A DNA stretch of 64,000 nucleotides, from positions 186,001 through 250,000 of the forward strand of contig NZ_FMWL01000001.1 of the NCBI RefSeq assembly GCF_900103005.1, given 5' to 3'. Positions 55,343 to 63,011 of this stretch are shown here, one piece after another (the first letter of the stretch is position 1; each line of letters begins with the position of its first letter). Source of the stretch: Acidaminobacter hydrogenoformans DSM 2784 (GTDB lineage: Bacteria > Bacillota > Clostridia > Peptostreptococcales > Acidaminobacteraceae). The notes beneath the pieces were generated by a model, which did no database searches, was not told the DNA's origin, and worked only from the letters and a program-made list of their open reading frames with translations. The position numbers and the translations under genes are program-made.

Positions 55343-55430
55343 GGGGATTACTGGTTGGGGACAGGGACTTACCAGATCGATTTTGGTTTTGGTGGGGGAC
55401 TGGGCCGGGTCAGATGTTTGGGTACGATGC
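55343..55430 (-). repeat. Dispersed CAGTCCCCAACC repeat units (two)
   Basis: TGGTTGGGGACAGGGACTTACC and GGTGGGGGACTGGGCCGGG, reverse orientation relative to 13438-13552. Confidence 0.6.
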
Positions 55431-55519
55431 TTGGGGATTGTCCCATACCGGAAAACCCGCTTTTATACCACTCTTTGCTTAAGAGATAATATTGAGTGTA
55501 AGCCCATTCTGTTGTTTAT

Positions 55520-55547
55520 TTGACAAGCTTTTTGGGTAACATAATAT
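55520..55547 (+). promoter_or_regulatory. Sigma-A promoter of riboswitch copy 2
   Basis: TTGACA, 16 bases, TAATAT. It includes the motif GGTAACATAAT, also found before the aptamer remnant (56173-56183) and, as GGTTAACATAAT, before copy 4 (~58519-58530). Confidence 0.65.
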
Positions 55548-55578
55548 TGACAGATCATCAATACATACTGAACCAAAT

Positions 55579-55662
55579 CACATACAAAGGCAAACCTGTC
55601 GAAAGTCAGGGGCGCAAAGCCCTGGGCCTAAAGCAAAACCATGGTCGTCCGGCTGCTATGTA
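55579..55662 (+). ncRNA. c-di-GMP-I riboswitch, copy 2 (gene lost)
   Basis: Complete aptamer with ACATA/TATGT P1, AAAGGCAAACC-TGTCGAAAGTCAGG-GGCGCAAAGCC and ATGGTCGTCCGGCTGC. It is followed by its terminator (55652-55690), but only a ~30-bp 3' remnant of a surface-protein gene follows. Confidence 0.92.
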
Positions 55663-55690
55663 CAACTTGTTGTTGTCGTGGCAGCTTTTT
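55652..55690 (+). terminator. Riboswitch-controlled terminator, copy 2
   Basis: GCTGCTATGTACAAC / GTTGTCGTGGCAGC, TTTTTG. Confidence 0.85.
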
Positions 55691-55794
55691 GTTTGCTATG
55701 CTTCCACTAATCAAATACACAGAATAAGAGCTTCAACATGGATCAAAGCGAAATGCCTCAAACTTTATTCAATATTCCCGGTGAGTTTTTAAGC

Positions 55795-55832
55795 TTGTCG
55801 GGATGTGCCTTAAACGTTTCGAATAAACACTC
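55795..55832 (+). pseudogene. 3' stump of a deleted LPxTG surface-protein gene
   Basis: TCGGGATGTGCCTTAAACG matches the last codons of the gene ending at 55184 (GGGATGTCCCTTAAACG, encoding GMSLKR). It is followed by a stop and the same type of CCGGGTCA/TGGCCCGG terminator (55845-55877). The body of the gene is missing between riboswitch copy 2 and this stump. Confidence 0.7.
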
Positions 55833-55844
55833 GCCTCTCTTTAG

Positions 55845-55877
55845 CCGGGTCATCCACCAATGGCCCGGTCTTTTTGT
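55845..55877 (+). terminator. Terminator of the deleted surface-protein gene
   Basis: CCGGGTCA...TGGCCCGG stem followed by TCTTTTTG. Confidence 0.75.
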
Positions 55878-55897
55878 GAAAGCTAACAGACGTGCAT

Positions 55898-55959
55898 AAA
55901 TAAAAGTGATCCCATACTGAAGAGAGCTTGCTCTCGGAAGTGTGGGGCTACTTTTATTT
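55898..55959. terminator. Large inverted repeat
   Basis: AAATAAAAGT(G)ATCCCATACT ... AGTGTGGGGCTACTTTTATTT around GAGAGC-TTGC-TCTC. Could terminate in either direction. Confidence 0.6.
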
Positions 55960-56067
55960 GTATAGGGCGCAGCTATAACCGAGCGAAGCGAGGTTGCATG
56001 TCTGGTAGCGTGAGGTGTAAATTACACGCCAAGCCATAGTCCGCTTGCTCTCGGACGTTCGGGATTC

Positions 56068-56116
56068 CAACCCGTCCCTGTCCCCAACCATGAGTCCCTG
56101 TCCCCAACCAAAAAAT
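56068..56116 (+). repeat. Two CCCTGTCCCCAACCA units
   Basis: Direct tandem of GTCCCTGTCCCCAACCA, same family as 13438-13552. Confidence 0.7.
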
Positions 56117-56195
56117 TCTTCTACCCCCGCCTCCTTCCCCACTCTCACCCTGTTTCAAACCCCTCGTTTTCGGGTAACATAATACCATCAAAACA

Positions 56196-56280
56196 GCAAT
56201 ACATAAGCCATATTTGGATCCCACCCATGGTCGACCGGCTGCTATGGTCAACGCTTCGTTGTCATGGCAGCCATTTTCTT
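56196..56280 (+). ncRNA. Decayed c-di-GMP-I riboswitch with intact terminator
   Basis: Only the 3' part of an aptamer (CATGGTCGACCGGCTGCTATGG) is left. The GGCAAACC, GAAA-loop hairpin and GACGCAAAGCC core are missing. The terminator GGCTGCTATGGTCAAC / GTTGTCATGGCAGCC (56237-56272) with ATTTTCTTTTT is intact, so the downstream gene has probably lost c-di-GMP activation. Confidence 0.8.
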
Positions 56281-56346
56281 TTTCAGTTTATCCGGCAACA
56301 CCCAATCCATTATTACCAAGATGCCTATCCAAGAGAGGTGAGTACA

Positions 56347-58176
56347 ATGTCAGGCATCAAAAACAAACTGAAATCCTTAGTCAGTCTCATGATGATCTTT
56401 GCCATGATCTTCACGAGCGCACCATCCATGGCAGATGAAGTCCTCGATTTCACAGGCACCTTCCAGGTCTTTGCCGGCCAGAATGAGGAAATTGGCAGTG
56501 CTGCTGTCGAAATTGACGACAGCCTGCTGACGATCCATGTCACCATGGAGCCCGACTGGCCGGCCGACGCCTACAGCCTCTACATCCTCGAAGCCGAGCC
56601 CACCGACCGTCTGAACCCCGGTCATGCGCCAGAGAAAAATGAAGCTCTGGATGGGGCCACCGACTTCACTATAGGTCCCATTGACCTATCCCTTCCGGAG
56701 CTCGCCCCCGGCCAGTGCCTGACGAGGTACCTGGTCCTCCACATAGTCTCCGGCACGGAAACCGCCTACCCAGGTGACATCATTAAACCATGCAAGGGCC
56801 CATGGTACGGCTATATCACCGTCACAATTTGCAAGCCTAAGACCACCCCAACCGGTTCCATCACACTAGAAAAAGTGGTCGTCGACTCAGAGGGCCAGAG
56901 CCTCACCACAGATCTCACCCCATTTGAGCTCACGATCACACATCCAGATAGCACCACAACCACGACCACCATCACCGGCAATGGCACCGCGCCACCAATC
57001 ACAGACCTGCCCCTTGGTACCTACACCATTTCAGAGGCCGTTCCAGAGCACTACACCCTCCAGAGCATCCAAGCCGGAAATATGACCGTCACTCACGATC
57101 TGCAGATCACTATTAGCGAAGCTGATCTCGATCACCACGTGACCGTCACCAACCGGAAAGATGCCACAGACACTCCAGACACCTGGAGCCTCAGCCTCAT
57201 CAAGAAAGTTGTGGATGCCAACGACAAGCCGGTCACGGACACCAAAAACTTTGACCTTGAAATCAAGTACCCGGATGGCTCGCTACACACCCAGACCCTC
57301 AAGGGAGACGGCATCCCCGTCACGCTGAGCAGCCTTGATCCGGGCACCTATACAATTACAGAAGTACCCCCAGACGGCTACCTGCTCAAGAGCCTTCAGT
57401 CCGGCGACATGACCACCGACAGCGCGCTCGAGATCACCCTTAGCGAAAATGATCTGCCGCGAATTGTCGAAGTCACCGTCACCAACCAGCAGGTTCCTGG
57501 CGACACACCGCCTGGGCCTGGGCCAGAACCTGAACCAGATCCGAAACCCGACCCAGAGCCTGAGCCAGAACCTGATCCCGATCCACCAGAAGATACCACA
57601 CCGCCATCAGAGCCCGGCACACCATCAAACCCACCTGAAAAGCGCGGCGAAATTAACGTCCACAAGTTCCTGGACACCAACCAGAACAACCACCAGGAGC
57701 CCTCAGAGTTCGACATGCAAAAGATCACCTTCGAGCTCTACGCCGCAGACAAGACCACCCTTCTGAGCACCAAAAAAACGGGCCCGGACGGCGACCTCAC
57801 CTTCACCAATCTGCGCTACGGCACCTACTATCTGCGGGAAGTCAGCGACTATACCATCACCTCCCCGGACTTTTCTGCCGATGGTTTCACAACCTCCCCA
57901 ATCACCATAAACTCTACTCAGGCGCTGACCTTCAACGTGGGCAACTTCAGGGACACCTCGACGGAAGACGTTCCGCCAGATCCTAACCCACCACTCGGTC
58001 CGCCTGACGAACCACCTGATATTGAAATCGTCGAGGAAGATCCGCCACCACTTGGCGCTCCCCCCTGGGAGCCTCCAAACACCCTCCCTCCAACAGGCGA
58101 GGTCCCGGCGGCAATGCTTAACCTCCTCGGCACCCTGCTCCTCCTTGTGGGAGCATTCCTGAAATACCAGTATTGA
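56347..58176 (+). CDS. LPxTG-anchored Cna-B/SdrD-B surface protein
   Basis: A 609-residue wall protein. The signal peptide (1-~28) ends TSAPSMADE. The ~140-residue N-terminal domain is shared with 53091-55184 (GTFQVFAGQNEEIGSA, PTDRLNPGHAP, ELAPGQC). Two Cna-B-like domains start at ~170 and ~280 (GSITLEKVVVDSEGQSL; LSLIKKVVDANDKPV). A Pro/Glu/Asp linker of PEPEPDPKPDPEPEPE type is followed by one SdrD-B domain (GEINVHKFLDTNQNN). The end is LPPTGEVPAAMLNLLGTLLLL plus KYQY. The ATG at 56347 follows GAGAGGTGAG. The leader has an unopposed terminator. Confidence 0.92.
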   Translation: MSGIKNKLKSLVSLMMIFAMIFTSAPSMADEVLDFTGTFQVFAGQNEEIGSAAVEIDDSLLTIHVTMEPDWPADAYSLYILEAEPTDRLNPGHAPEKNEALDGATDFTIGPIDLSLPELAPGQCLTRYLVLHIVSGTETAYPGDIIKPCKGPWYGYITVTICKPKTTPTGSITLEKVVVDSEGQSLTTDLTPFELTITHPDSTTTTTTITGNGTAPPITDLPLGTYTISEAVPEHYTLQSIQAGNMTVTHDLQITISEADLDHHVTVTNRKDATDTPDTWSLSLIKKVVDANDKPVTDTKNFDLEIKYPDGSLHTQTLKGDGIPVTLSSLDPGTYTITEVPPDGYLLKSLQSGDMTTDSALEITLSENDLPRIVEVTVTNQQVPGDTPPGPGPEPEPDPKPDPEPEPEPDPDPPEDTTPPSEPGTPSNPPEKRGEINVHKFLDTNQNNHQEPSEFDMQKITFELYAADKTTLLSTKKTGPDGDLTFTNLRYGTYYLREVSDYTITSPDFSADGFTTSPITINSTQALTFNVGNFRDTSTEDVPPDPNPPLGPPDEPPDIEIVEEDPPPLGAPPWEPPNTLPPTGEVPAAMLNLLGTLLLLVGAFLKYQY

Positions 58177-58186
58177 AGAGAAACCC

Positions 58187-58236
58187 AAAGCAGCTGCCGC
58201 AAACAGAATTTTTCAGTTTGCGGCAGCTGCTTTTTA
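58187..58236 (+). terminator. Strong terminator of LPxTG gene 2
   Basis: AAAGCAGCTGCCGCAAAC / GTTTGCGGCAGCTGCTTT, an 18-bp perfect stem followed by TTATT. Confidence 0.9.
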
Positions 58237-58607
58237 TTCCGCATTGTCGAAATAATTCATGCATTGTGATCCTGATTATACATGCTCCTGTTATTTTTTT
58301 CAAAATTGTTAACAAATTAATTACATTAATTTATTCTTCACCCCAAAATGTCGACGACCCTCGACGAAAATAACTAATACAGCGGTATTCGCTTTCTCCA
58401 TCATTAAATTTTTCTATACTCATTACAATTATCAACTAATTATTTTGTTCATTATTTTGCATGAACTGTGACAAAATAGGGTATCATCCCGAATGACACT
58501 ATTAGAATGACTGATACTGGTTAACATAATCCAATAGCTCGCTTTCAATTAAGGAGGGGATCAGAAAATCAGCTTCAAAAGAAGACCATCCTGCTCAACT
58601 CACCTAC
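58237..58607. other. AT-rich leader upstream of riboswitch copy 4
   Basis: Contains GGTTAACATAAT (~58519-58530), matching the putative promoter motif of the other class I copies. No gene seen. Confidence 0.4.
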
Positions 58608-58691
58608 GCATAATAAAGGCAAACCCGCCGAAAGACGGGGACGCAAAGCCAGGAGTCTAAGGGTTAGACTACGACCGTCCGGCTGCTATGC
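58608..58691 (+). ncRNA. c-di-GMP-I riboswitch, copy 4
   Basis: P1 GCATA/TATGC encloses AAAGGCAAACCC-GCCGAAAGACGGG-GACGCAAAGCC-AGGAGTCTAA ... CGACCGTCCGGCTGC. All class I core elements are intact. The P1 3' strand overlaps the terminator arm (58683-58726), so an ON switch is predicted. Confidence 0.95.
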
Positions 58692-58726
58692 ACAACGAAC
58701 CTGTTGTTGTCATGGCAGTCTTTTTG
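58683..58726 (+). terminator. Riboswitch-controlled terminator, copy 4
   Basis: CTGCTATGCACAAC / GTTGTCATGGCAG, then TCTTTTTG. Confidence 0.88.
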
Positions 58727-58838
58727 TTTACAGAAATTCAAAAAGGCTGACCATTCCTCTACGACCCATAGAGATATAGAAGGGGAACATCCAGAGAGAG
58801 ATTAAATGTATTTCAATTTTATTTGAGAGGTGAGAAAG

Positions 58839-61754
58839 ATGAAAAGAAGTTCGAGATTTTTAGCTATATCATTATCATTGATGTTGGTTTTTCAAGCTTT
58901 CGTTATAGCCCCAATTTCTTGGGCTGCTGATTTTGACATAACACTTGATGGCAGCCAATCAGCCACTGTAAACAATGCAATATTCAAACAAAGTCCATCT
59001 GATAGCTCAACCGGTACCGGCATCTTCACACCATTCGTAAGGGTTCAAGGTAATGGCACTGAAAGCGGTTATAACACTGATGGTACAACTGAATTTGATA
59101 CAAAAACAGGAAAATGGACACACGCAATAAAGCTCAGCGACATTCCAACTGTAGATGTCCAAGGTAAATTCTACAGAGAGCTTTTATTAGATCTCAACGA
59201 GACGAAAAACGATCCATATATTCAGCTTGATGAGTTTGAAATATGGCTTACTAAAGATAAAGATATAAGTGGTTATCCATTCACTACCGATCAAGCTATT
59301 ATGGTTTTTAGCTTAGAAGGCGAATCAATATTACTCGACTATAGAATAAACAGCGGCAGCGGTTGGGGCGATTATAAAGCACTCATACCTGATGAACTGT
59401 TTGCCGGTTATGGTAATGATTACTATTTTGTTCTTTTCAGTAAATTGACCCAAGCTGATTCGGGCTTCGAAGAGTGGGGCGTTTTAAGCAGTGACATTAC
59501 TGCTGCGCCTTCCGTAGATATTGAAAAACTGATCTCAATTGACGACGGGGAAACCTGGTTAGATGCTGATACTTCTGAAGACACTGTCCTTGCAGTATAT
59601 CCCGGCACCGTCCATTTCAAAGTCATTATTGAGAACACTGGGAACGTCCCATTAACAAATGTTGCTGTCACAGATTTTTCCGACGACTCAGAAGCCATTG
59701 ATTTTACTGGTCTGAATGATTATTTGGGTTTAGGTGACAAAATAGAGAGTGATCCAATTGAGGTCAGCACCATTCTTAGATCTCATGCTAATACCGCGAC
59801 AATAAACGCATATTATGGTAAAGAAAAAGTTACTGACTCTGATTCCGCAAATTACTACACTTTGCCAGATCCTAAAATAGCTATTAATAAAACTACTAAC
59901 GGTGATGACGACCTTGATATCATTGTTGGTTCAGACGTTACCTGGGAATATGAAGTTACCAATATTGGTAATGTTCCTCTAAGCGGTATCTCCGTAAATG
60001 ATAGTGATGAAAACGTCACCCCTGCCTATGTCAGTGGCGACACTAATGAAGACGATATGCTCGACTTAACCGAGACTTGGATCTTCAAAGCTTCTGGAAC
60101 TGCAATCCAAGGCAGCTACTCCAACACTGGCTACGTTTCAGGTACGTTTGAAGAAAGCACCGCTACGGCTGATGACGACAGTAACTATTTCGGTTATATC
60201 CCGGATGCCCCTGCTATTCAAATCACTAAAACCACTAATGGCGATGATGGACTTGAAATCGAAGTTGGTTCTGAAATTACCTGGAGCTACGAGGTTACAA
60301 ACAAAGGCAACGTCGCACTCGGAAATATCACAGTAACAGACAGTGATGAAAGCATCACACCTGTTTATGTCAGCGGCGATGCTAATACAGATGGTAATCT
60401 GGATTTAACGGAAACTTGGATCTATGAAGCCACTGGAACCGCTATCGAAGGCAATTACTCCAATACCGGCTATGTTTCAGGTACGTTTGAAGAAGCCACT
60501 TATAGGGACGATGACGATAGCAGTTATTTCGGTTACATCCCGGATGACCCTGCTATTCAAATCATCAAAACCACCAATGGCAATGATGGACTTGAAATCG
60601 AAGTTGGTTCTGAAATTACCTGGAGATATGAGATTACAAACAAAGGTAACGTTGCACTCGGAAACATCACAGTAACAGACAGTGATGAAAGCATCACTCC
60701 TGTTTATGTCAGCGGCGATGCTAATACAGATGGTAAGCTGGATTTAAAAGAAACTTGGATCTATGAAGCCACTGGAACCGCTATCGAAGGCAATTACTCC
60801 AATATAGGTTACGTTTCAGGTTCTTTTGGAGAAGGTACTGTAAATGATAATGATGACAGTTACTACACAGGTTATGTCCCTCAAGAACCTAAAACCCCAG
60901 AAATCTCCATCAACAAAACCACCAATGGCTCTGACGGGTCTCGCATTCGCGTTGGTACAGCCATCACATGGGAGTACAAAGTAGAAACGGTCAATGGCTT
61001 CGACATTTATGACGTTGATGTCACAGATAGTGATACGGATTTAGACCCTCAATATGTCAGCGGTGATGATGGCGACGGTGTTCTCGAACCTGGTGAAACC
61101 TGGATCTACCAAGCAACCGGAACAGCTGTTAGTGGCCTTTACGAAAATATTGGCTACGTCACAGGCTATGCTGAAAGAGAAGTCCCTGTCAGTGACGAAG
61201 ATACCAGCAGCTACACCGGCTACACGGTTACTACCACTACCACCACACGCCGCACCCCAGACCCAGACCCGGGCAACATTGAAATCTTCAAATTCCTCGA
61301 CTCAGATGGTAATGGATCTTTCGATGAAGAAAACGAATTCCCATTCGAAAACATCCGCTTCCAGCTCTACGACGAGGATAAGGGCCTCATTGAAACTGCC
61401 TCTACAGACGACGAAGGCATGCTCACCTTCAGAAACCTCGACGCCGGTACCTACTACATCAAAGAAGCCCGCAATGATTACAGCATCACCACAGGCGGCT
61501 TTGATGAGAACGGTTTCTACGAAGTCGACGTGGATGAAGATGAAACGGTTGAAATCGAGGTCGGCAACTACCGCGAAGTCATCCCACCACAAGAACCACC
61601 TCTTGGACCACCACCTGAAGTAGAAGAAATCCTTGAGGAGAAAGTCCCACAAGGGCCTCCACTCCCACAAACCGGTGAAATCCCTCCATACTTCGCTTAT
61701 GGCATTGGATCACTGCTGATACTCGCAGGTGCGTTCATGAGACGCAAATTCTAA
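58839..61754 (+). CDS. LPxTG surface protein with DUF11/DUF7507-like repeats
   Basis: A 971-residue wall protein. The signal peptide is ~1-30 (FVIAPISWAADF). A ~200-residue N-terminal beta-rich domain (FTPFVRVQGNGTESGYN) is followed by a ~115-residue unit starting VDIEKLISIDDGETWLD. Four Ig-like repeats of ~113 residues come next (ITKTTNGDDGLEIEVGSEIT; NKGNVALGNITVTDSDES); two are nearly identical at DNA level with a 339-bp period. One SdrD-B domain (GNIEIFKFLDSDGNGSFDEE) precedes the end LPQTGEIPPYFAYGIGSLLIL plus RRKF. The N-terminal half is more AT-rich than the C-terminal SdrD-B/LPxTG part, suggesting a mosaic origin. The ATG at 58839 follows GAGAGGTGAGAAAG. It is controlled by riboswitch copy 4. 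Confidence 0.92.
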   Translation: MKRSSRFLAISLSLMLVFQAFVIAPISWAADFDITLDGSQSATVNNAIFKQSPSDSSTGTGIFTPFVRVQGNGTESGYNTDGTTEFDTKTGKWTHAIKLSDIPTVDVQGKFYRELLLDLNETKNDPYIQLDEFEIWLTKDKDISGYPFTTDQAIMVFSLEGESILLDYRINSGSGWGDYKALIPDELFAGYGNDYYFVLFSKLTQADSGFEEWGVLSSDITAAPSVDIEKLISIDDGETWLDADTSEDTVLAVYPGTVHFKVIIENTGNVPLTNVAVTDFSDDSEAIDFTGLNDYLGLGDKIESDPIEVSTILRSHANTATINAYYGKEKVTDSDSANYYTLPDPKIAINKTTNGDDDLDIIVGSDVTWEYEVTNIGNVPLSGISVNDSDENVTPAYVSGDTNEDDMLDLTETWIFKASGTAIQGSYSNTGYVSGTFEESTATADDDSNYFGYIPDAPAIQITKTTNGDDGLEIEVGSEITWSYEVTNKGNVALGNITVTDSDESITPVYVSGDANTDGNLDLTETWIYEATGTAIEGNYSNTGYVSGTFEEATYRDDDDSSYFGYIPDDPAIQIIKTTNGNDGLEIEVGSEITWRYEITNKGNVALGNITVTDSDESITPVYVSGDANTDGKLDLKETWIYEATGTAIEGNYSNIGYVSGSFGEGTVNDNDDSYYTGYVPQEPKTPEISINKTTNGSDGSRIRVGTAITWEYKVETVNGFDIYDVDVTDSDTDLDPQYVSGDDGDGVLEPGETWIYQATGTAVSGLYENIGYVTGYAEREVPVSDEDTSSYTGYTVTTTTTTRRTPDPDPGNIEIFKFLDSDGNGSFDEENEFPFENIRFQLYDEDKGLIETASTDDEGMLTFRNLDAGTYYIKEARNDYSITTGGFDENGFYEVDVDEDETVEIEVGNYREVIPPQEPPLGPPPEVEEILEEKVPQGPPLPQTGEIPPYFAYGIGSLLILAGAFMRRKF
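60213..60890 (+). repeat. Two 339-bp tandem coding repeats
   Basis: Phase markers GCTATTCAAATCA at 60213 and 60552. Units are nearly identical over most of their length. Confidence 0.8.
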
Positions 61755-61855
61755 ATTGACGGACCACTTATAAAAATAGAGCGTCTTAAAGGCAGAGAGA
61801 CGAAACGCTATAGCCCTTGAGACCATAGATTGAGAAACCCTTCTCTACCTCCCGT

Positions 61856-61889
61856 CCGGGTCATCCAAGTGGTGACCCGGATATTTTTC
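61856..61889 (+). terminator. Terminator of LPxTG gene 3
   Basis: TCCGGGTCA-TCCAAGTGG-TGACCCGGA then TATTTTTC. Confidence 0.88.
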
Positions 61890-61961
61890 TTTGAAAATGG
61901 GTATCAAAATCTATAATTCCTTCGTCTAATCTTGTATAGTGAAAAAAGAGGTGATCCCATC

Positions 61962-62717
61962 ATGAAAAAACTGTCGACTATCTTCATCATTGCCGGACTC
62001 CTGATCATACTCTACCCATCTGCGGTTCGGGCTTATGATGATTATCAAATGAATAAGCTGCTGGAATCCTTCGAGGCGGATATTGCGGCCCTTGAAGAAA
62101 TTGATGACACAGAGGTCATCGAGCTCGACTACGAGGACGACTATCAAGCCCTGCTTGAAGAGCGTGGTGAGCTCGCCTCAAACGGCGACACTGAAACGAC
62201 GACGCCTGAGGGTGAAGGCACAGAACCTGAAACACCGGCTGAAGCGCCAACCACTGTTGAACCAGCCCCAGCGCCAGCACAGACCGCCCCTCAACCCGCA
62301 CCGAAGCCTGTCGTGAAAAAGCCAAAGACCGACACCTTTATCAAGATCCCGGCCATCAAGCTCCTGATGCCGGTGCTCCAGGGCATGACGGATGAAAATC
62401 TACGCTACGCCGCAGCCACCTTTGACAACGGCGTGGTTCCGGGCGGTTCGGGCAACTATTCCCTAGCCGGTCACCGCAGCTACACTTACGGCCGCATGTT
62501 CAACCGTCTGGACGAGCTGGCCCCCGGCCACCTGATTGAGATTACGGTGAAGCAGGAGACCTTCACCTACCGGGTGACGGAGTCCTTCGTCGTCAATCCG
62601 GAGGATACCTGGGTACTGAAGAGCGACAGCAGCAAGAAGTCCATCACCCTGGTGACCTGTACGCCGGTGCGGACGGCGACCCAGCGACTCATTATCAAGG
62701 GCGAGCTTGTACAGTGA
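61962..62717 (+). CDS. Sortase (class D-like)
   Basis: A 251-residue membrane-anchored transpeptidase. An N-terminal TM (~4-24) is followed by an acidic stalk and a Pro/Ala/Glu linker (~75-125) that should span part of the wall. The sortase barrel follows. The catalytic His is in NYSLAGHRSYTYGRMFNRLDEL (~165), the Cys in ITLVTCTPVRTATQRLIIKG (~225) and the Arg ten residues later. TLxTC and the short form fit class D. It probably anchors the three LPxTGE proteins encoded just upstream. RBS GAGGTGA is 6-7 bases before the ATG. No riboswitch seen in its own leader. Confidence 0.92.
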   Translation: MKKLSTIFIIAGLLIILYPSAVRAYDDYQMNKLLESFEADIAALEEIDDTEVIELDYEDDYQALLEERGELASNGDTETTTPEGEGTEPETPAEAPTTVEPAPAPAQTAPQPAPKPVVKKPKTDTFIKIPAIKLLMPVLQGMTDENLRYAAATFDNGVVPGGSGNYSLAGHRSYTYGRMFNRLDELAPGHLIEITVKQETFTYRVTESFVVNPEDTWVLKSDSSKKSITLVTCTPVRTATQRLIIKGELVQ

Positions 62718-62723
62718 ATAGAG

Positions 62724-62757
62724 CTTTGGCCAATGGTGACCATCGGCCAAAAGCTTT
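62724..62757 (+). terminator. Sortase terminator containing the iterated 9-mer
   Basis: AGCTTTGGCCAATGGT-G-ACCATCGGCCAAAAGCTTTT. One arm has an exact ACCATCGGC, the other a one-base variant (GCCAATGGT). Confidence 0.85.
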
Positions 62758-62768
62758 TAAAAGTGAAA

Positions 62769-62804
62769 AAGGGGTGCCCCTTCACGCCTGAATGCGGCAC
62801 CCCG
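62769..62804 (-). terminator. GGGGTGCC/GGCACCCC hairpin with minus-strand T-run
   Basis: On the minus strand the stem is followed by TTTTTCACTTTT. No leftward gene is visible to its right, so it may block antisense transcription or be bifunctional. Confidence 0.5.
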
Positions 62805-62925
62805 ATCCACCAATATTACATCTCCATGACAAATGGCCATTTTCAGACAAATGCTCTTGAAATTATCTGACAATTATGCTATCATGAGCTCACAAATGAA
62901 TATGGTGGGTTAGAATACTTTCCAC

Positions 62926-62995
62926 CGACAAAGGCAAACCAGTCGAAAGGCTGGGACGCAAAGCTAAAGGGCCTGTAAAATGGCAGCCAGCTACC
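62926..62995 (+). ncRNA. c-di-GMP-I riboswitch, copy 5 (short, RBS-proximal)
   Basis: AAAGGCAAACC-AGTCGAAAGGCTGG-GACGCAAAGCT-AAAGGGCCTGTAAAATGGCAGCCAGCTACC has the class I core. There is no terminator. The AAAGGAG of the following gene starts 2-3 bases after the aptamer, so control is probably translational. Confidence 0.88.
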
Positions 62996-63011
62996 GAAAG
63001 GAGAGTTTTTT

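Noticed and set aside
46241-57885. The iterated 9-mer explained as a conserved ADG protein motif
   Set aside because: Copies also occur antisense to genes, in another frame (PMV) and in non-coding DNA, so protein conservation cannot explain them.
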